Source of the DNA: Colius striatus
Lineage: Eukaryota; Chordata; Aves; Coliiformes; Coliidae
DNA: 64,000 nt
NCBI RefSeq assembly: GCF_028858725.1
Contig: NC_084760.1
Location: forward strand, 55,515,367-55,579,366
Reading direction: 5' to 3'
Positions 47,681 through 60,800 of the stretch are shown here, piece after piece. Both the position numbers and the translations under genes were made by a program. Below the pieces are notes generated by a model. That model did not search any database. It was not told where the DNA came from and saw only the letters and a program-made list of their open reading frames with translations. Within the stretch, counting starts at the first letter, position 1. Every line of letters begins with the position of its first letter.

Positions 47681-50600
47681 TGGCAAGACACTGCTGTTGT
47701 TTCAAGTGTCCTATACCCTCTGTGACAGGCATCTCGGTATGTGTGAATAGAAGTTACTCGGTTCTTTGGAAATCCAAGTCTCTTCTCTCAGGGTGTGTAA
47801 ACATAGGCAATGCCATTCTAGGCATGGGATTTGTATGGGGGCAAGTTTCAGCCATCTGCTGTCACAATTTGCAAACTGAAATCTGCAAAACCCCCACTCG
47901 CTGAGAGTGAAATGCAGTTATGTTGCTGATATGATGCCAATATTAGGTATGTCCCTGTGCCAAGTTTCCTTTTCCTTCTTAACCCCTTAGCACCTCTGTT
48001 TAGGGGCATATTTTAACAACACCGTGGAATTGACTTAATGGAACACAAACCTCCATCCTGTAAATACTTAAATGCATTTTTTTCAGAATGTGTGTGCTTT
48101 TCCAGCACAAAGTGTTTTTTTTCTTATGATAGAGACATGTACATTGCTATTGCTTCCAGGCAGTATCCTGGTACGAGATTTCGCAGCAGACCATAAATCA
48201 GGTTGAAATAGGTCAACATCACTAATTAGACATAGCCTATACATTCTCTGTGCAACACTGAGTAAACATGTGCTTGTCGTGGTGTTTCCTGGGTGTCTTT
48301 TTTTCATAGAGAAGTCTAGTACTTAATGTGAAGATTGTCTCATGTATGAATTTGTAATTGCTCGAATTGCATTTCTTCCTCTTGTGATTAAATATATGCA
48401 CAAGATGATAGTATTAAGAAGGCTGTTTATCAAGTGTGTACAGCCAAGAAGGAGCTTTACCCATTTTTCTGTCACATTAAGAGCTATACTTCTAGAACCA
48501 GTGGTCAGTGTAATACCTTACATATCCTCCTCTAGATACTATGAATAACTAGAGCTGTAGAGGTTTATGGGTTTTTTTTGGTGACATTAAAGCCTTTATT
48601 GTAGCTATCAAGGAACTTTCTGGTTTTGATTCCACCCTAGATTGAAATATTTAGCAGAATATTTCCAGATAAATTTTCTGTGTCTGTAATATTCATAACT
48701 GTTGATGAAGTTACTTCAGATTTGTCATCCATAGAGGAAATGGTTGGTTTGTAAAATTTGCATTCAGAAACAAATCCTCCAGTGGCACTAATGTTTAGAA
48801 GTGCCATTAATAATGCACAGTAGGCAGTCCTGTATTGTAAAATCTGTGCTTGGAGAGAGTATGGAGGCATGTGAACTTAGAGCTACGTGCTCTGGCGGAT
48901 CTCAAATGTATCTAGATGTGTAAATAACTTCAATCAGCATGAGTTCTGTACAGACTGTGACTGTGAGGAAGTGCCAGAACATTTCAGGGCTGAAAGCTGA
49001 TGATTCTGTCAGTGTTGTGTGTGTTTCTTGGTTGCATTGCTCACGAGTTTATTCATTACAAAAATGTCTGTGTTAACAGTTATCTGTTCTTCAAGGCTAA
49101 GCAAGCAAAGTTGTGGGCAGATAGCATAAGGAGAATTGCAGGTGATAGGGTATCTGAGCTTCCTCCAGTTTGCCGGATGGGTTTTGTTCCGTTTAGTTTT
49201 GTGCTTTGAACAACTGTCTCTTTTCTCAAACCGATTTGTTTCTGTGACTTTTGTGACTTCTGCTTGAGATTAATACCTACAAGACATTCTGGAAACACTA
49301 TCAAACCTATTTAGTTATATTCTGCTATTAAAGGCTTTGTTAGTGAGAGCTGAACCACATGTCAGATCAGTAGCTACGGAACTCTGGGAAGAGTGATATG
49401 CTGCTGGTGGGTTGTTGGGCATCTTGCTTTCTATATTTATTTATTTTTAATATGTGTCAGTAGATGTTATTTAATGATCACAAACAAATAAATGTCCTAC
49501 AGATGTCTAAATAGCAAGCTATGATCCAGATGTATATTTTTTTAATCTGGACATCAGTTGGAACCAGCAGCTGGATGGCATCAGCCGAGGAAGTTGATTG
49601 TGCTTCAGCCAGAATGATATATCCAGTAGGATTACATTTAGCCAGGGTATATCTTCCAAGATACACCCTGTTATGCAGAATAGCATTCTCTGCTTCTCCT
49701 GTATGTAACTATACTCATGCAAGCACAAGCATAACTGACCAAGAAAGATGCAGGTGTATGTTTGACTGCATCACGTAACTCTGACATAAACCAAGGAGAG
49801 AACTTCTAGGAATGTTACGTTGTGAAACCCATGAGATAAATCACCTGAGCAGCTTAGATGACACTTAGGTGTATGGGACAATAGAGGGTGACCATGATAT
49901 TTTTGTTTCAGATTCTTACTTTATTCCTTCATGGGTTTAGGAATGTTCTAAAGCTAAGTTATCCTTTCCTTGATGGAAGCTTGCTGTAAGGAATTACAGA
50001 AAATACCAAAGAGGCATGACCTGATAAAGTTGCTGACTCCCTGTAGAACAGATTCTCCTTTCACTTTTCATGTGATATTTTGTGGCTCCACCTTGAACGA
50101 AGATTTAGGAGGAATATTTGCAAGGCTACGTTTGACAAATTCCACCACCTAGTGGAGTAAAAAGCTTTTTGTTTATCTACAGTTAAACCCGGAGAGTAAT
50201 TTCTCAAATATTCTAGGATTTAATTTCTAGTTTCTGAAAAGAAGAGTAGCAGTACTTCCTTCAAAAACTACTTTTGTAGCAGGACTACCATGTAGCACAC
50301 TTCAGGTATTAAATGGTTGTTGGCTTGTAGAGGCTGTGCCACTTGATGGATCCCAAGCACTGTGCTTGGTGCAGGTCTCAGACCACACCCAGGGAAGAAC
50401 TGGAGCCTGTGGACGGGATCCTGAGAAGCCAGCTCATGTGATGGAAACCAACAATCTATCCCTAAGCATTCTAGTGTCTCCTTCCAATTAATCTCTGCTT
50501 TAATTCTTTCCTGGAGTTAATAATTTGAGCTTACGTCTACATTAGCAGATACTGCAGCCTAACAGGAATGCCTTCATTAACAGGAGAGTTGGTGCTAAGA

Positions 50601-53600
50601 AGTTGATGTGACTGCTGCACGTCATTAGCAGTTGGGGGACCCTTAAAGTGCAGCTGCCAACTGCATTGCATCTGGAGGAGCACTTCTCAAGAGCACTCTG
50701 CAACGTGAATAAAAGCACAGTAAGTGGGGATGATGAGTAAACAATGTTCAAAGGTGTGCTCCTGATCCAAAATAAAGTGAAGGTACACCCAGAGACCCAA
50801 CATTGTTTTAGACTAGGGCACTCAGTAGTGTCTGGATGTGATCTCATAATTTCTATTGATTTTTCATTTGCCAACCCGAAGAGATTGAAATGAAGGAAAG
50901 ACAAGGGCAGTCAGTGAACATACTGTTAGCAAAACTAAAGTAATTAACTTAAGTTGTCTAAAGACAGAAATAGGTAACTTAAGTACATGTAGTCCTTTGT
51001 GGTTCATCTCCTGTGTGAACAAATGATGACCATGTAGCATCTTCAAGGGTGTCTATTTTAACACTGTCATGTAAGTTCTCTGTGCAGAAACAGCGGTCTT
51101 GGAAAGGTGAGTTGTCACACTGGTCAAGAATTAAAAACTCTTGGACATCCCTCACGCCTAGTCAAGAGAAACTATGACTAAACTTGTCTAAACAAGATTA
51201 GTTGCTTTCCTTTCTTTCCAAAAGCTGAAGACAAGCATTTATCTGCTTACCACTACAGTTTTCAACAAGAGAATTTTGCTTTAGGTAATTCACTTGTCAT
51301 CTACCAGCCCAGCTTTCTTCTTCTGCTGGAGGAACATCCACCTAGGAATTCTACCAGTGTTAGATGCTGGTGTTCAAAGAAGTCTAGCGTGAAATGAATG
51401 TTGTTTTCACACTGTTTGTGAAATACCACAACTGTAGAAATCCAAAGGAAACACATAGAGAAAAACACATAGAGGGGAAAAAAAACCCTCCAAATGTTAA
51501 CCATCATATGTACACTTAATTATTTTCTGATGATTGTGGGATTGGCAAGGGCCCCGTACTGAATGAACATTGCCAATGTGCTACTGAACACCGTATGCTA
51601 ATTCCTGTGAAAGCAGGTGTCAGGAGAGTGGTCACAAGTAGCATGGAGCATGTAGTGGGTGGATGATTGAAATTGTAACAAGGGAATCACTTGAAACTAA
51701 AGTTATTAAAACAAAACCACTGGACAAGTGGCAAACTGCAGCCCCAAGCACTTAGTGAAACAGTGAAAAGAAGACTGATGTACTTACAGAGGTGGCCAAA
51801 TTACAGTGGTAGTACTATATTAAAAGACTGTCTAGAAAAGTCCTTCTATTTGCATTTCTGAGGTGATCTGAAATCTGCCTGTCAAATGTGTTAACAGATG
51901 ATTACTGAAAGACTACTCCATCATGGCTTTCAACTTGTATGGGGTAAGAAAATTGGACACTCTGTTATCGTACCCTATAAATGCTTTCTTGGATTTTAAA
52001 GCAACCACTCAAATATCAGGAATAGTTAGTCTGGAGCAGTTCAAAATGTGGGACTGACCAAAAAAAAAAAAAAAAAAGATTTCCCATCCTGAGAAGCATC
52101 TCAAGATGAGATTTCAGTATTTCCCACTGGAATAAAACCAAGACCTTCTTGAGGTTTTATGCAGGAAGATATGCAAAGTGGGGATTTTCAGCTGACTGTC
52201 ACACCTTTCTCCTCAAGCACTTGCTTTGCATCTGTTGTCATGTTAACTCTGCTTTCTCCTTCTACCCTGGAACTGAATAACTTTCTAAATTAAGTTTTTA
52301 TTAGAACTGTTGCATTTATATAAAAAATTCTGATACTGACACAGCATTTTCCACTGAAAACTCTTAAGCATTTTTTGAGAACTCCTCTGACCTACTGTAA
52401 GGTTTGACATCTTGCCTGTCCAGCACAGTACGTGCCAATGGATACACTGCAACAGCTTTTTTTTGTCCTATATAATCTATGATTTTTGATAGTTCATTTG
52501 GGTCAGATGATCAGCTGGTAAAAACTGACTTTGGAGCACTGAAATTACCAAAGTGATGAATTATTTAATAAAGCAATAAATAATCCTACTTGAGATTCAG
52601 GAACGGGCTTTCAAAAATACCTAAAAAGTACTTCTGTGTGACATATTGCAGCCCCACCTGGAAATGAATGAACAGATTCTGGTAACAGTGGTGGAGTAGC
52701 TGTATCAGTATAGTGCTTTTCCTGGAATCATTCTCCATGTGGCCCAGAGTGTCATGATGATACAGCTGTCCTACTTCCCCTTCCAAGCTGCCTTGGATGT
52801 TTCTCAGTGTAGCATTGATATATACCATGTAAATACATACCAGCAGACTTAAGTGTACAAAAAGTTCCACTTAAATGTAAGAAAAAGGAAAAAAAGTAAT
52901 TGTTATCCTGGGTAGTCTGATTTGATGTTTGTTGACTATAGATGGACAACCCTACTGGGAGGTGGGACACTCTGCATCTTCTGGTATTTGTAGTTTTCAA
53001 GACAATTTAGAAATGCCTGAGGCTGGTAAAGGATGGCAGTTTCTCTATGCTGTTGTATAATCATTGAACTTCCCAAAATCTCCAGTGTTCAGTCTAGCAA
53101 GGTCTTCTTTCAAGTGGGGATGGTGATAAAAACCTGTGGTTGTGTTGCTCAAAATATATGCAGAAAGATTCGTGTTCCAGATGGGTAGGGTACCTTAAAA
53201 CTCTTTCATGCTGCTCTGGCTTTTTTATTCCTTGTAAAATGGGAAATATCAATTTTTTGAGACTTTGGAAAGCCTTTCCTGGCCCCACTTATGATTTCTA
53301 TTTTGTTGGACGTTTCAGGCAGAACTTGTCCTGTGTATTAGAATTTTTTACACCTTTGGGAACTGCCATCTGCCTCAAAGCACTTTAAAACCAGTTGAAA
53401 CTTGAGACTTTGGTAAAATATCGTGTTAAAAGATTCTGATGTTGTTGCAGCTGATTGCAATGAAGCGTGCATGTTACCTAGCCTTAATTGAGTCACTGCA
53501 AAGAACATTTAACTTAGTCTCACAGGAGGGGATATTTGATGTTGTTTTTACATCAACCTAGCTGAAACCTTTCAACATTTCTAACAGGCTTTGTTGATAG

Positions 53601-56600
53601 CTAACAAGACGTGTTTCAGGCCGTCCTTAACTAAGTCTCCTCATTTGTTGTTTTGGTTTTTGTTTGGTTTGGTGTGTTTTTTAGTTTTTTGGGGTTTTTT
53701 ATCTAATTGAAAGTATTTATACAGAGCTTGAAATTCTAGACAGGCACAGGATTTTGCTCAGAATAATCACTGGTGTACAATGGAGGATTTTTCTGTAGCA
53801 TTTTTTGTGTTCCTTCCCTCTCCCATCCCTCCCAGCCAAAGCAAATTTCTGCTAAGCAGTGTCAAAACACCATAGCAACTATCTTGTGACAGAGCTGAGG
53901 ACGTTTTGTTCTACAGAGGACCCATTAATCATTTACATTACCCCCAGCCCACATTCCCATCCAATGCGATTCTGGGAATTTTCTGCTGAAAACTGTTGCT
54001 AAATATTTGTATTAGTGAAGCTTTCTCCTCAGAGCGAGCCGCAGGGGGAAGTGGAGTGCATTGTCTGTACTGTGTGAGGCTCTAGGGATGGATGGAAGGA
54101 TTCCTATTGCCAGGAGATGGGAGTTTTATCTTCAGTCAAGGGAAAGAGGAGCAGGAGCAGGAGGTTTGCCTGGGGAGAGTGTCGGAGCAGCTGCGGAGAG
54201 AACGTGTTCAGTGTGCTGCTTAGGGCACGCATTCGGATGGCTTTCCATGAGGTGTGGGCACAGGAGACCATGTGCCTGCTTATTGCTGTGACACCAGGTC
54301 CCCACTCTCAGCACCTGGCTGGGCAGCCACCACCCCTCTCCTCAGCCCATCTCTCTACTCAGGATTTTTAAGTTACCCCTCTGAGGCCTAATGTTTTTCC
54401 CTGTCACCGAATCATGTTTCTTCTTTTGTTTAATTGCTAAATGTCAGCTATTGGTTGGGTTGTGTTTTTTTTGCATAATATCTGTTAAAATCCAGGTTTT
54501 TAGTGGAGTCCATCATTCAGGTCATGCCAGCAATTAAGCTTTGACCCATCAACACAGTCAAAAAGTTCCCACTCATTGCATTTACTTATTTCATAAGGCC
54601 TCCTACTTGCAGCAGAAATCCAGCCCACTGGAATTCTTGAATGTTCTTGAATATATTACCTGCCTACAACACAAACAGCACCTCAGATAATTCTGGGAAC
54701 ATAAGGTCTGGAAAAGTCAATAATTACAAAATCTGAACGTGGCTGTTCCTGTATTCTGATTGTCAGTATTTACTCCAAGATATACAAAAATTAAATGCCT
54801 TAGAGCAGAAAGTATTTCTATACCCTAATCATATTTGCTACTTTAATATAATTATACAGGAAAGCAATTGCTGTGTGATCAGCTGGGTAGAGGCAAAAGT
54901 GGTTGGTTGTCATGGAAGAGGGGTGGACCTCAGTTTTCCTTGTCTTCTGGAGTGCTATTTGAAGGGAAAATAGAATCCCATCTTACTTAATGATTTATGT
55001 GAAAACATGTCAGTGCTTCTCAATGCCTCTGAAGGGATGTTTTCCCACAGAGATTTGCATAACTGCCCTAGTGCTCTCTTCATGTCTTTAGACCAGGCCG
55101 TGTTTTGCCGACACTTCTCTTCATGGGACAAAGATGGTATTAACAGTCGGGGCCTCCTTTGCAGATGCATTGGTTCCCTTTTGAGGCTCTTAACTGCACT
55201 CAGGGTCTCATTGCTTTGCTTTCCTTCCTGAAGGAGAGCTAACGCTATTTGAGAGAGACCTTGCCCCTTTGCCTCTTAACTGGGGTAAGTCATACCATAA
55301 CCAGGGGAGGTGAAAATCTCATGCTTCAGCTGCAGTTAGATGTCAGTTGTTATGCTACTGTTAAACAAAACCTCATGATAAATCTTTTTAGACTGTATCC
55401 GATACCCCTCTTCTTAGGCTTTTTTCAGGTGATAAATTTTTCTAATACTTTGCATATGTGTAGGCAGAGTGACAGAGCAGTGTCCTATCCTTACATTGCA
55501 AAGAGTTTAGCTCTGTGTAGTCTGTTGCATGTTCATCTTGAGGAAGAATCTCCATGCTTTTCCTTTGTTTAGGCATAAAACCACCTCTTAGCTTATGGCA
55601 ATGACAGTGTAAGGAGTGTTTAACCTCTTTTTAGAAACCTAACTTCAGGAATTTTGTTGTGTTCACATATGTGAGTGATGAGAGTGTGCTGTTGAAGACA
55701 TAGTTCCTGGAAAAGAAAGCAAGATGTGTTGAAAAATGTGAGTTGAGTGCTGTTAATTGGTTAGGTTGACACCTAGGTTGATATGCTTAGAGTCTGGTGC
55801 AAATCCAATGGGATCAGGATGAAGTCTCCATCTACATCATTTAACCAAGGGTCTGAGAAGGTAAATAATACGTAGACTGCAAACTATGTTTTCCATTCAT
55901 TTGTTAAGAGTGAAAAAAACCTAAAACCAATAAAGCCTTCACATACATGCCAAATGTAGAACTAGAAATAGCAATTTTAATTTAAACTTTTTCGTTGTGT
56001 AACTAGACAGGTCCTATACTTGTTAAATTCATTGTTTCATTCAGTGCTTGTTGTCATAGTTTTTAACATCTGGCTAACTTTTTATTTCAAGAATATCCTC
56101 TTATTTTTGTTTATCCAAGCTTAGGGAGACTTTGTCACCTACTAGTATGCAAAATTATAAACTGCTTGAATTTAGTAGTTAGGGTATAGATTCTAAACTT
56201 TATATATACTATATGCAATGCATGTAAAATCATGGAAAATTCCTCCTTTTTTCCGAGCAGATCTCTCAGACCTCAGCATCAGAAAGAGTTTTGCTTTCTC
56301 TATACAGCTGTTACTAATTAGTGAAATTACCTGATCTTGCCTTTTTACTCTTGCTCACTCTGTTCTGCTTTCATCCATTGCCCAGTTATGAATTACGAGA
56401 GTTATGAGGAAGGCATGCTCTTCATTTTGTTGGATGATGTGAAATATTAACTAGAATCATATAAGAATTTGTCCTGCTGCTGGAAAAGCAACTCTATAAA
56501 CAATGTGCTCCTTTGTTTGCCCAAAGCGTAGTAACAAATGGATTATGTGTAACAGCCATCTATAGGGCTTTTATTTCATCTCCATTCAGGCTCTGTGTGT

Positions 56601-57639
56601 TTTGCAGTGCTTTTAATGAGGCTGCCTGAACTATGGTAACCCCACAGTACATTTGTAAGCAGGAGATATTAGATGAATCAGCTCCTTCCAAGCCTGCATT
56701 ATGAGGTGATCTGCTTTCATTACAGGATTTATTTTATAGGTGGAAGACCTCAGTGAGAGGATACTGTGGGCACAGGCAGCACTTATCTGCTCTGTCAGGC
56801 CAAGTTCAGGGTCTGCATAAATGTGAATCTGTTTTCCCACAGTCAAACCTCCATTTATGTGGCTTAAAGCACAACCTTTTTTTTTGTGCATGACCTCTCT
56901 TTTGCTCCCCTTCTGCCTCAGACTCATACTGGAATGATTGATAGTCCTTTATAAAATACTCCTTAAAGAGCTATTTTACTTCCCCATCAGCATGAAAGCT
57001 TGGGTCCACACACACAAAACAAGCACAAAACCCAGCATCTTGCAGCGGAATGAAAAGCCTCCTCTTCCTCTGCCTTTATGAAGCGTAAAGTTTTTCTCTC
57101 TGGAAATGTTTATTCCTCAGCAATAGAGCTCCCTGTTGTCAAAAACAACCAAACACATACAAGTATAGATAGATGCCTCCTTTTTTCTCTGTAGGCCTGT
57201 GAAGGTTTTCCTGCTTTTTCTATTTTTTTTTTTTTAAAACATCAGTTACAAATTTTACCAGAGCAAACCAAAATTCACAAGTGGCAAAGTGCCCTACTGT
57301 AGTCTTTTGTGGTTATCTTTGAATGTAATCAACATATGTAAAATCCTGTTAAAATACAGAAGACAATTGTAAACATGAAAACCAAGTAGATGAAAACAAA
57401 GCCATGTGGCAGCTCATGGGCCTCACTTTCCTCCTTTCTAGACACATTTTCTATACATTGCCTGAAGTGCCTAGTTGCTAAAAGTTACAGCTCAAGCAAT
57501 TCTTGACTTTGTAAACAGAGGACCTGGTGAAAAAGTGGAGATGGTGTAAGAAATATAAGTGATGCCATTGTTTTGGATAACCTCCAGAACATGACTAGAA
57601 TTCAAGTCTTGAAGAAATCATTGTTGTCAAGTTTTCAGA
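47681..57639. other. Intergenic DNA downstream of SMPDL3A
   Basis: Nearly 10 kb of AT-rich sequence with no recognised gene or dispersed repeat. It includes an A18 run at 52060-52077 and a T/G-rich low-complexity stretch at about 53648-53700. The longest open frame (120 codons, - strand, 50542-50904) has no family resemblance. I looked for CLVS2 protein sequence, the next gene in human, and saw none. Confidence 0.5.
52060..52077. repeat. (A)18 homopolymer
   Basis: Eighteen consecutive A residues on the + strand. No retroposed gene sequence was recognised immediately 5' of it, so it is treated as a simple run and not a retroposon tail. Confidence 0.85.
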
Positions 57640-58400
57640 TTTCATAGAATGGTAGGGGTTGGAAGGGACCTTTAGAGATCATCTAGTCCACCCCCCCTGC
57701 AGAAGCAGGGTCACCTAGATCAGGTTGCGTGGGAACATGTCCAGGCGGGTCTTGAAGACCTCCAAGGAAGGAGACTCCACAACCCCTCTGGGCAGCCTGT
57801 GCCACTGCTCCTTCACCCTCACAGTGAAATAGTTTTTTCTTACATTTAAGTGGAACTTTTTGTGTACCAGCTTCATCCCTTTACCCCTTGTCCTGTTGCT
57901 AGCTACTATAGAAAAGAGGGATGTCCCAACCTCCTGACACCCACCCTTTAGATATTTATAAATGTTAATACGATCACCCCTCAATCTCTTCTTCTCCAGG
58001 CTAAACAGCCCCAGTTCCCACAGCTTTTCCTCATATGAAAGATGCTCCATTCCCCTTATCATCTTGGTGGCCCTGCACTGGACTCTCTCCAGCAGTTTCC
58101 TGTCCCTCTTGAGCTGAGGAGCCCAGAACTGGACACAGGACTCCAGATGAGGCCTCACCAGGGCAGAGTAGATGGGGAGAAGAACCTCCCTTGACCTGCT
58201 GGCCACACTCTCCTTGATGCCAGGATGCCATTGGCCTTCTTGGCCACGAGGGCACATTGCTGGCTCATGGTTAGCTTATTATCAATCAGGACTCCCAGGT
58301 CTCTCTCTGCAGAGCTGCCCTTCAGCAGTTCAACCCCCAGCCTGTCCTGGTGCATGGGGTTGTTCCTTCCCAGATGCAGGACTCTTCCCAGCTCTGTTTT
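57640..58400 (-). mobile_element. CR1 LINE, 5'-truncated 3' end, frameshifted
   Basis: Read on the - strand this is the end of CR1 ORF2 and its 3' UTR. One frame (from about 58355) gives [19 protein letters not shown] and [19 protein letters not shown] second frame (to 57715) continues with [54 protein letters not shown] and [15 protein letters not shown]. The switch between frames near 58190-58220 is an indel, so the element is dead. The 3' UTR ends at about 57640 with GGGACC and TTCCAACCCCTACCATTCTATGA, read on the - strand with one terminal octamer. The 5' end near 58400 is the usual truncation. Confidence 0.95.
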
Positions 58401-60110
58401 ATGTAAAAACTTACAATGAAAGGCTCAGAGAATTCACCATCTATTTTACTTCTAGTTTTACTTTTTAATATAGAAATCCTTTCCATTTTCCAAGCACTTC
58501 TGATTTCTGATTTTACTAATGCAGTTGTAGCCCCTCTGCTGTGTTTCCTGCTGTCATAAACACCTATCTGTGTATGAGAGATACCAAGGCAAAGACAGAC
58601 AGACCCTGAATGTGCTAGTGAATGCATGGGTTTGCAATAATATCTCATCTTTGACTTCATAATTTTTTATGTGTCAATCTCTGTATGCCAATATCTAGAA
58701 ATGAGACACTGAACTAGCCAGAAGGCAACTTCTGATCTCCCGAGTGAGAATGTTCATTATACTTTATGTACATGCACTGTATGTTGTTGAGCTGAAGAAA
58801 TAGGCAGCACCTGCATACTCTAGAGAAATGGATTGTAATAAAAAGAAGATTACAGATGTATTTGGAAGCACTTAAAAAAGTCAGATGAAAAACTTGAGGA
58901 GAGGCCTTGTTTTAATGAATCTTTGTGTTGCTGGGTGATAAGCATGAGTTTACTTAGTGAGACTTTGCTGTTTATTTCTGCTTCCACTGTGTATTTTAAT
59001 GAGTATAAAGGCATGCAGATCAAGTATCTAGGCACTTAATTCCATTATAATTAACAATGAATTAATTTCCAACCTTTAATTAGACTGAATTTAAATACAG
59101 CACATTTCAAACTCAAGATTCTGGAAGGAGTTAAAAAAGATTAAACTGCACACTTTAAGACACATAGTAGGCAAGTTTAAATGATAATATGTCTTGGGAA
59201 GTTAAAAGGTAAATTAACTGCTACTTTGGAAGCTGATCCAGTTTTAAAGTGAGAGATGTTTCAAATAACATGGAGTGCTTAATCCTTTCTACTCGTCCTC
59301 CTCCCCTTTCACTTAAGGTCTAAAATTTTCTTAGAAAAATGTGGTTATATGCATTCAGTGTCTTCTCCCACTGAAAACAAGCTGCAAGCTTCCATTGCTT
59401 TTCATTCCCTCTGCATCTGTCAAGAGGCTGTTACTATTGTGTGCAACAAAATGTTTGGATGTGTCACCCCAGGAATCAGTCTTTGATGGGCTGAGTGAAG
59501 GCAGAATGAAGACTGAAAAAGTAAAGCTAGTTAACAAGTTAGTTAACAAACATAAATCCCGTGTTTACAGCCTTCTACTGTGAAGGAACCACAAATATTT
59601 AATAGGAACTTTCTATGTCAGATGTCTGGCAAGATGTCACAATAAGTGTGAGAATTATTGTCTTTCTGTGGTAACTTATCTCTAATTACAAGAATGCACT
59701 CATTCTCAAAATTAAAACTGAGAAGTCAGTTGTAACCAATCACCAAAGGATTGACTAAGGATTTTAATATTTTTTTTCATTGAGAATAATGAATACTTTT
59801 TAGACAAAAGCGGTAAGATGACAAAAACCTGCAGATTAGTTTTAAACCTGCTGCCTGAATGTTTAGCATTTAGTATACTAATTGGCCAGCAAGTGCAATT
59901 GCAAGTGTTGCAACTGTGCAACACCTTAGAGGTAAACTGCCTTCAGTTATCTGACACTGTGGACCACTTTTCAAGATGTTATATTTTTGATTGTATTTGC
60001 CACAGAAGGCAATGAGATGATGCTGATTTACATCACTTGAGATCTGACCTTGTATCCTGTGGAAAAAAAAAAAAGTTCACTTTTTTTCCATCTGCTCTTT
60101 ACTTCCCCTG
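58401..60110. other. Intergenic AT-rich DNA
   Basis: No supported gene, RNA or repeat family. Confidence 0.5.
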
Positions 60111-60800
60111 CCAGCCCCAGTTTCACAAAATCGCCCTCCACCAGCTAATAATAATCCCCATCATTATCATCTCGGCAGCCCCCTGCGTGAGGCAGGAAGC
60201 GCGTGAGCTCCAGGCAGACCCTTGGGTGAGGGCTGGGAGCCATCTCTGTGCTGAGGGAGAGATCTCCTTCAACTTCATGCTTGGCTGACGCTTTGTTCGC
60301 TGTTGAATGCTCCCCGCTCGGAGCCTTTGTGCGGTGGTGGGGGCTGAGGTGTGAGGTGGCCGCCAGCTGGTGGCCATGCCATGCGTGGACAGAGCATGAC
60401 CAGTTTGGCTGCAGCCAGTCACCGCAGCGCTTGCTGTTACATCACTGTCAGCCCACGGCTTGGCCAGACAGAGCCAAACAGGCTCCTCGTTGTTTTTCCT
60501 CTTTTCATGGACGAGAAGAAAGCCTGGGAAAAGAGCAGGGATCCCAGACCTTCCTTGGGAACAGCCGAATATTGTCTGCATGGTAATGAAGGGAACAAAA
60601 CCACCCAGCACACAGGCTCTCTGCCCCCGCCAGCCGGGATGCACAAAAGCGGGGTGTGTGATCGGAAGGGATGGGTGAGGGCAGCACAGCAAGGAAATCA
60701 CCCACAGACCCCCATGGTGCCGGGGAGCGGCTCGGCCGCAGAGCCTGCTGCGGCTCCTGGGAAGGCCAAGCGTCCGCAGTGCTTCCCTCATTCTTGTTTT
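60110..60800. promoter_or_regulatory. GC-richer patch with scattered CpGs
   Basis: About 0.7 kb is clearly richer in G+C and CpG than its surroundings (GAGCGGCTCGGCCGCAG near 60725, CCGCCAGCTGG near 60360). Open frames cross it on both strands, 222 codons on the - strand (60123-60791) and 157 on the + strand (60351-60824), but neither resembles a known protein and stop-poor GC-rich DNA explains them. It could be a distal enhancer or the start of an unannotated transcript. Evidence is compositional only. Confidence 0.3.

Noticed and set aside
52060-52077. A18 run as the tail of a processed pseudogene
   Set aside because: No gene-like sequence precedes it and no flanking target-site duplication was evident.
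60123-60791. 222-codon open frame on the - strand
   Set aside because: It overlaps long open frames on the other strand in GC-rich, stop-poor DNA, is rich in low-complexity Pro/Arg/Ser, and resembles no protein family.
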